DNA from: Neisseriaceae bacterium
GTDB taxonomy: Bacteria; Pseudomonadota; Gammaproteobacteria; Burkholderiales; Neisseriaceae
Direction of reading: 5' to 3'
Assembly (NCBI GenBank): GCA_017446355.1
Contig: JAFSQZ010000064.1
Span: 1 to 5,351 of the forward strand
Length of the DNA stretch: 5,351 nt
A program made the translations under genes and the position numbers. Positions 1-2,691 of this stretch are shown here, piece by piece. The notes beneath the pieces are model-generated. The model was not told the DNA's origin and ran no database searches. It saw only the letters and a program-made list of their open reading frames with translations. The first letter of the stretch is position 1. Each line of letters opens with the position of its first letter.

Positions 1-320
1 ATGCCATACCGATTAGACAGCGTTTAAATCAACAACTATCAGACGCGATTACATCATTGTGTGCCGTTTCCATTCCAGCACAATTAGAAGTTGACAAGTT
101 TGTGGAAGAAACCGAAAAACTTATTGACCAGAGTAAACGCTTAATCAGCAAAAACTACAATGACGCGTGGCAAGATATGAAAGGGGGCGCAAATTTTTCA
201 ATAATGTTGGGTATTTTGGAAAAGCAACTTGACATTGTGAAAAGTGCCTTGCTTAATCAAAAAATCGCGAGCAAGCAACTGAAAGAAGAAAAACGAGCCG
301 AACAAGGAGCCTTATTCTAA
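1..320 (+). CDS. Unrecognised helical phage protein, 3' end only
   Basis: The frame is open from the first complete codon at position 3 to a TAA at 318-320, giving 105 residues of a protein that begins before the window. A TTG at 57 could serve as a start, but no ribosome binding site precedes it and the frame is open upstream, so I treat the gene as 5'-partial. The visible part is charged and mostly helical, with heptad-like stretches (EVDKFVEETEKLIDQSKRL, then ILEKQLDIVKSALLNQK), and it ends in a lysine/glutamate-rich tail finishing QGALF. I do not recognise the family. Its stop overlaps the start of the small terminase gene by one base (TAATG), which implies cotranscription and coupled translation, so it is probably a phage gene of the packaging region. 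The AAGGAG at 304-309 inside its end is the ribosome binding site of the next gene. That it is coding is fairly sure; its function is unknown. Confidence 0.75.
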   Translation, partial: AIPIRQRLNQQLSDAITSLCAVSIPAQLEVDKFVEETEKLIDQSKRLISKNYNDAWQDMKGGANFSIMLGILEKQLDIVKSALLNQKIASKQLKEEKRAEQGALF

Positions 321-1069
321 TGAACGGCGCAATTGGAAAATTAACCTACAAACAACAATTATTTATTGAAGAGTACCTTGTTGACCTGAACGGCTATCAG
401 GCTGCCAAACGCGCAGGATACAGCGAAAAATCCGCGCGTAGCACCGCATCAACAATGCTTGCCAATCCATTGATTAAACAAGCGATTGAAGAAAGACAAC
501 AACAGTTAAAAGACGAAATACAAATCACGCAAAAAGACGTATTGGCGCAGTTAATCAATATTGCGCATTCAGATCCGAACGAAATTAGTGAATTAAGACG
601 CGTACCGTGCAGATATTGCTATGGCAAAAATCATCTATACCAATGGCGCACAAAGCGCGAATTTCAAGACGCATACGATAAAGCCGTAGCAAAAGATTTA
701 GCCGTATTGCCAAACAACAAAGGCGGTTATGGCTACACGGCAAACAAAGACCCTAATCCAAAATGCCCTGAATGCGATGGATACGGCATAGAACGTTTGT
801 ATTTAAACGACACGCGCAAAATAAAAACAGGTGCAAAAGCACTTTTAAAACGCGCACGCATTACGCGAGATGGGCTAGAAATTGAAATACACGACCAAAT
901 GACCGCGCTGGTTAATTTAGCAAGGCATTTAGGAATGTTCACCGAGAAAATAGACGTAACGCAAAACGTTAAAGACGATGTACTGGAAAAATTAGCCGTA
1001 CTAGAAGAAAAAAGCCGACAACAATCGCAAATGTTAGCCGCTAAAATTCAAGAAAGGAATGAGCAATAA
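320..1069 (+). CDS. Phage terminase small subunit (Terminase_2/XtmA type) with Cys4 zinc-ribbon insertion
   Basis: The 249-residue product is the DNA-recognition subunit of the packaging motor. In this family the small subunit binds the phage genome and hands it to the large ATPase/nuclease subunit for loading into proheads. Residues about 8-62 carry the characteristic helix-turn-helix segment: LTYKQQLFIEEYL, then NGYQAAKRAGYS, then ARSTASTMLANP. Residues 97-100 (CRYC) and 149-152 (CPEC, followed by DGYG) form two CxxC pairs about 50 residues apart, likely a zinc ribbon. The segment HDQMTALVNLARHLGMF (about 191-207) is the usual C-terminal helix of the family, and a charged, probably coiled tail follows. 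The ATG at 320 is supported by AAGGAG at 304-309 and a one-base overlap with the previous stop. The stop likewise overlaps the next ATG. A large terminase gene would be expected immediately downstream but is not in this window. Confidence 0.9.
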   Translation: MNGAIGKLTYKQQLFIEEYLVDLNGYQAAKRAGYSEKSARSTASTMLANPLIKQAIEERQQQLKDEIQITQKDVLAQLINIAHSDPNEISELRRVPCRYCYGKNHLYQWRTKREFQDAYDKAVAKDLAVLPNNKGGYGYTANKDPNPKCPECDGYGIERLYLNDTRKIKTGAKALLKRARITRDGLEIEIHDQMTALVNLARHLGMFTEKIDVTQNVKDDVLEKLAVLEEKSRQQSQMLAAKIQERNEQ

Positions 1070-1797
1070 TGTTTATTCAACCGTTTATCACCAAGCGCAT
1101 AAACGCAGAAATGCAAGAGTTAACCATACAAGACGCAATTGCCTTGTGTGAAATACCGCCACACTTAAACGAACTGGGCATTTCACGCGCATTAGAAAAA
1201 ATCATCACCAAAACCAATCTACCGCTTAAAGAATGGACAGTACAAGAGCGCGTACTTGCTGTTGCACATTACTTGACCGCGCAAGAACAAGGCGATTTTT
1301 ACATTACCGACCAATCCAAATTATCCGATTTTTACCTAGACCAAGATTATCAAGAAACGCCTTATTATTTTGATGATTTAGAGATTGTGCCACTCACAGC
1401 CGAATACGCTGAAAACATAGAACGCGTGATTGTTTCAATGGATATACAGAACGCGTGGTTAATTGGCGCAATGGCAGCAACAATCAGACAAAAAGGCGAT
1501 AAATGGCAAGGCAGTGCAGATGAGTTTATTCACGAAAATATTCAGCGCATTTTAAGGCTGCCTGAAAGCGAATTTTTAGAACTCTTCAACCATTTTCAGG
1601 CAGCACAAGAACACTTAAAACACGGCGTAGAAATTATATATTCAAATGACGGTATCGCGATACTATCGCAGAAAGGAGATACCAGCGTTGAACTGGTAAA
1701 ATTTCGCTTTGATACCCTTATCAATGAAACAACGGCAACGCTATTTAGAAAACCTGAAAACACTGGCGCAAACAATCACGATACAGATGAAACTTGA
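1069..1797 (+). CDS. Conserved-looking phage protein, candidate tail assembly chaperone (N-terminal frame)
   Basis: The product has 242 residues, starting at an ATG that overlaps the previous stop (TAATG), with AAGGA at 1054-1058 as ribosome binding site. The first 75 residues are rich in conserved-looking phrases: QELTIQDAIALCEIPPHLNE (16-35) and EWTVQERVLAVAHYLTAQE (55-73). A second helical part has WLIGAMAATI (130-139) and RLPESEFLELFNHFQAA (163-179). No enzyme motif, signal peptide or membrane segment is visible. I cannot name the family from sequence alone. The case for a tail assembly chaperone is positional: it is followed by a short overlapping frame and, further on, by a very long virion-type gene, the order typical of the G/GT genes and tape measure in long-tailed phages. 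The C-terminal tail (about 220-242) is polar and looks disordered, and it is the part that overlaps the next gene. One DUS and one inverted DUS core lie inside the coding sequence. Coding status is firm; function is a guess. Confidence 0.85.
   Translation: MFIQPFITKRINAEMQELTIQDAIALCEIPPHLNELGISRALEKIITKTNLPLKEWTVQERVLAVAHYLTAQEQGDFYITDQSKLSDFYLDQDYQETPYYFDDLEIVPLTAEYAENIERVIVSMDIQNAWLIGAMAATIRQKGDKWQGSADEFIHENIQRILRLPESEFLELFNHFQAAQEHLKHGVEIIYSNDGIAILSQKGDTSVELVKFRFDTLINETTATLFRKPENTGANNHDTDET
1555..1566 (+). repeat. DNA uptake sequence, Simonsiella/Alysiella dialect (AG-simDUS)
   Basis: Exact AGGCTGCCTGAA on the + strand, inside the coding sequence of the chaperone-like gene, where it supplies the LPE of RLPESEF. 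In Neisseriaceae the DUS is bound by the minor pilin ComP during natural transformation. Confidence 0.85.
1595..1604 (-). repeat. DUS core in inverse orientation
   Basis: TTCAGGCAGC on the + strand, that is GCTGCCTGAA on the - strand; the two outer bases of the 12-mer do not match the dialect. With the DUS at 1555-1566 it forms an 11-bp perfect inverted repeat (1557-1567 with 1594-1604) around a 26-base loop, inside a coding sequence. Confidence 0.7.
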
Positions 1798-1978
1798 TTT
1801 AAACCAAGTATTGCAGTGGAAAATCAAAGACGCAAACGATTTAATCAACAGTCAAGCTTGGCAACAACACCAAGAGAACGAGGTGCAAAAATATCAATTT
1901 TTAAACGATATTGCCAAAGCCGTTAATCAAACAACGGTAAACGCAGCTAATGCCATTATCAAAACATTAGCGTCTTAA
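1724..1978 (+). CDS. Small helical phage protein overlapping the upstream gene in the +1 frame
   Basis: An 84-residue helical protein (MKQRQRYLENLKTLAQTI at the start, ANAIIKTLAS at the end) that overlaps the previous gene by 74 bases, in the frame one base forward. The frame is open only after a TAA at 1697-1699, so a start must lie at the TTG at 1709 or the ATG at 1724. I chose the ATG, but neither has a Shine-Dalgarno sequence at normal distance. A strong AAAGGAGA sits at 1672-1679, too far upstream. The product might therefore be made by reinitiation, or as the C-terminal part of a frameshifted fusion with the upstream protein, as for the second tail-assembly-chaperone frame of many phages. 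The family is not recognised. The residues beyond the upstream stop (1798-1978) have ordinary protein-like composition with amphipathic helices, which supports real coding. It ends four bases before a DUS palindrome. Confidence 0.65.
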   Translation: MKQRQRYLENLKTLAQTITIQMKLDLNQVLQWKIKDANDLINSQAWQQHQENEVQKYQFLNDIAKAVNQTTVNAANAIIKTLAS

Positions 1979-1981
1979 ATA

Positions 1982-1996
1982 TTCAGGCAGCCTGAA
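1982..1996. repeat. DUS palindrome carrying both Kingella and Simonsiella dialects
   Basis: TTCAGGCAGCCTGAA starts four bases after the stop at 1976-1978. Read on the + strand, 1985-1996 is AGGCAGCCTGAA (AG-kingDUS). On the - strand, 1982-1993 is AGGCTGCCTGAA (AG-simDUS). It is palindromic except for the central base. Confidence 0.88.
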
Positions 1997-2029
1997 ACAG
2001 GAACAATTCAAACAACCTAAAAAGCAAAC

Positions 2030-2064
2030 AGGGATAATTCTTAATGAGTTATCCCTTTATTTTT
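2030..2064 (+). terminator. Intrinsic (rho-independent) terminator
   Basis: AGGGATAATTC at 2030-2040 pairs with the segment at 2046-2056 (GAGTTATCCCT), giving an 11-bp stem with one T-G wobble and a five-base loop (2041-2045), followed at once by a T-rich run (TTTATTTTT to 2064). It would end the transcript of the left gene group. The ATG at 2044 sits in the loop and is therefore an unlikely start for the next gene. Confidence 0.85.
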
Positions 2065-2073
2065 ACAAAGAAA

Positions 2074-2079
2074 AAGGAA
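2074..2079 (+). promoter_or_regulatory. Ribosome binding site deciding the start at 2086
   Basis: AAGGAA ends six bases before the ATG at 2086, a normal distance. The in-frame ATG at 2044 would place codons through the terminator stem and has no such site, so 2086 is preferred. Confidence 0.75.
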
Positions 2080-2085
2080 AAAAAG

Positions 2086-2556
2086 ATGTTACTAGAAAAT
2101 CTCAAACCCAATGAAAAAACCGCACCAAAAGAACTGTTACAGTTATTCAAAAAAGCTGGCGCACACGCAAAGGCTATTGCGCAATCCAGTGTTGACCGCC
2201 CAAAACGCGCAAACGGCGTAACCTATAACGCGATTAACCTTGTAATGAACGATAGCCAAAGCATCACATTGCGCGTTAAACAAACAGGCGATATTTATCA
2301 AGTCTTGCTGAACGGCAAAATTTTAGCGATTAAAAATCAAGACGATGTTAAATCCGCAGCAGTAGAAGTGATTAACGCGTGGCAGAAAAACGCGAATAAA
2401 TTCCAAGTTGCTTTAACGCGTAAAAAAGTTGCATTGCCCAAAGGGATTAAATCAACGCGTAAAACCTTAATTGAAAAACTGCAAGAGCGCAATGCAGAGT
2501 TGAAACAACTTGTGCGCGACAGAGAAACACAGCTAGGCATTGAGTTAACCGTTTAA
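2086..2556 (+). CDS. Basic 156-residue phage-associated protein, function unknown
   Basis: The product is lysine-rich, with neither signal peptide nor membrane segment. Residues 1-32 are helical (PKELLQLFKKAGAHAKAIA). Residues 37-95 look like a small beta-containing fold with the notable phrases VDRPKRANGVTY, SITLRVKQTGDIYQVLLNGK and IKNQDDVKSA. Residues 110-123 (LTRKKVALPKGIKS) are basic, and 125-150 form a probable coiled coil (TRKTLIEKLQERNAELKQL). I am not certain of the family. From memory the central phrases recall N-terminal domains of phage DarA-like (defence against restriction) proteins, but I cannot verify this and do not assign it. The gene is isolated: an intrinsic terminator and a DUS palindrome lie on each side, so it is not simply read with its neighbours. 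I see no convincing promoter in the 107 bases before it. A longer reading from the ATG at 2044 is possible but runs through the terminator hairpin. Confidence 0.85.
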   Translation: MLLENLKPNEKTAPKELLQLFKKAGAHAKAIAQSSVDRPKRANGVTYNAINLVMNDSQSITLRVKQTGDIYQVLLNGKILAIKNQDDVKSAAVEVINAWQKNANKFQVALTRKKVALPKGIKSTRKTLIEKLQERNAELKQLVRDRETQLGIELTV

Positions 2557-2564
2557 TCCATCCG

Positions 2565-2597
2565 AATGCCTTGCAAAATGCAGGGCATTTTTTCTTT
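2565..2597 (+). terminator. Intrinsic (rho-independent) terminator
   Basis: AATGCCTTGCA at 2565-2575 pairs with TGCAGGGCATT at 2579-2589 (11 bp, one T-G wobble, three-base AAA loop) and runs into ATTTTTTCTTT. It begins nine bases after the stop of the 156-residue gene. Its T tract overlaps the start of the following DUS palindrome. Confidence 0.9.
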
Positions 2598-2610
2598 CAG
2601 GCTGCCTGAA
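2596..2610. repeat. DUS palindrome, opposite centre base
   Basis: TTCAGGCTGCCTGAA. The + strand holds AG-simDUS at 2599-2610 and the - strand holds AG-kingDUS (2596-2607). It is the exact reverse complement of the palindromes at 1982 and 2869. Confidence 0.88.
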
Positions 2611-2680
2611 ACATTAAAAATAATCAATAAAAACAACATATTGTAAAAACGCGGCTAGGTATTCAAACAGGCTAATAAAA

Positions 2681-2685
2681 AAGGA
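2681..2685 (+). promoter_or_regulatory. Ribosome binding site for the long virion gene
   Basis: AAGGA (extending to AAGGAAAG) ends six bases before the ATG at 2692. The stretch from 2611 to 2680 is AT-rich and non-coding. It must either hold the promoter for the long gene or depend on read-through of the preceding terminator. I found no clear -35/-10 pair. Confidence 0.7.
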
Positions 2686-2691
2686 AAGACA

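Noticed and set aside
1..27. Short ATG frame at the very start of the window
   Set aside because: It is only eight codons, lies in a different frame from the open coding frame, and has no visible context.
57..59. TTG as the start of the first gene
   Set aside because: The frame is open upstream to the window edge and no ribosome binding site precedes the TTG, so the gene is more likely 5'-partial.
733..942. Antisense frame within the small terminase gene
   Set aside because: It is fully inside a strongly supported gene on the other strand, with no motif or start signal.
2044..2085. Upstream ATG giving a 170-residue form of the 156-residue protein
   Set aside because: It lies in the loop of the intrinsic terminator and has no ribosome binding site; the ATG at 2086 has AAGGAA at proper distance.
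2611..2691. Sigma-70 promoter before the long gene
   Set aside because: TTGTAA at 2641 and TAATAA at 2673 have no partner at a proper spacing, so no pair could be supported.
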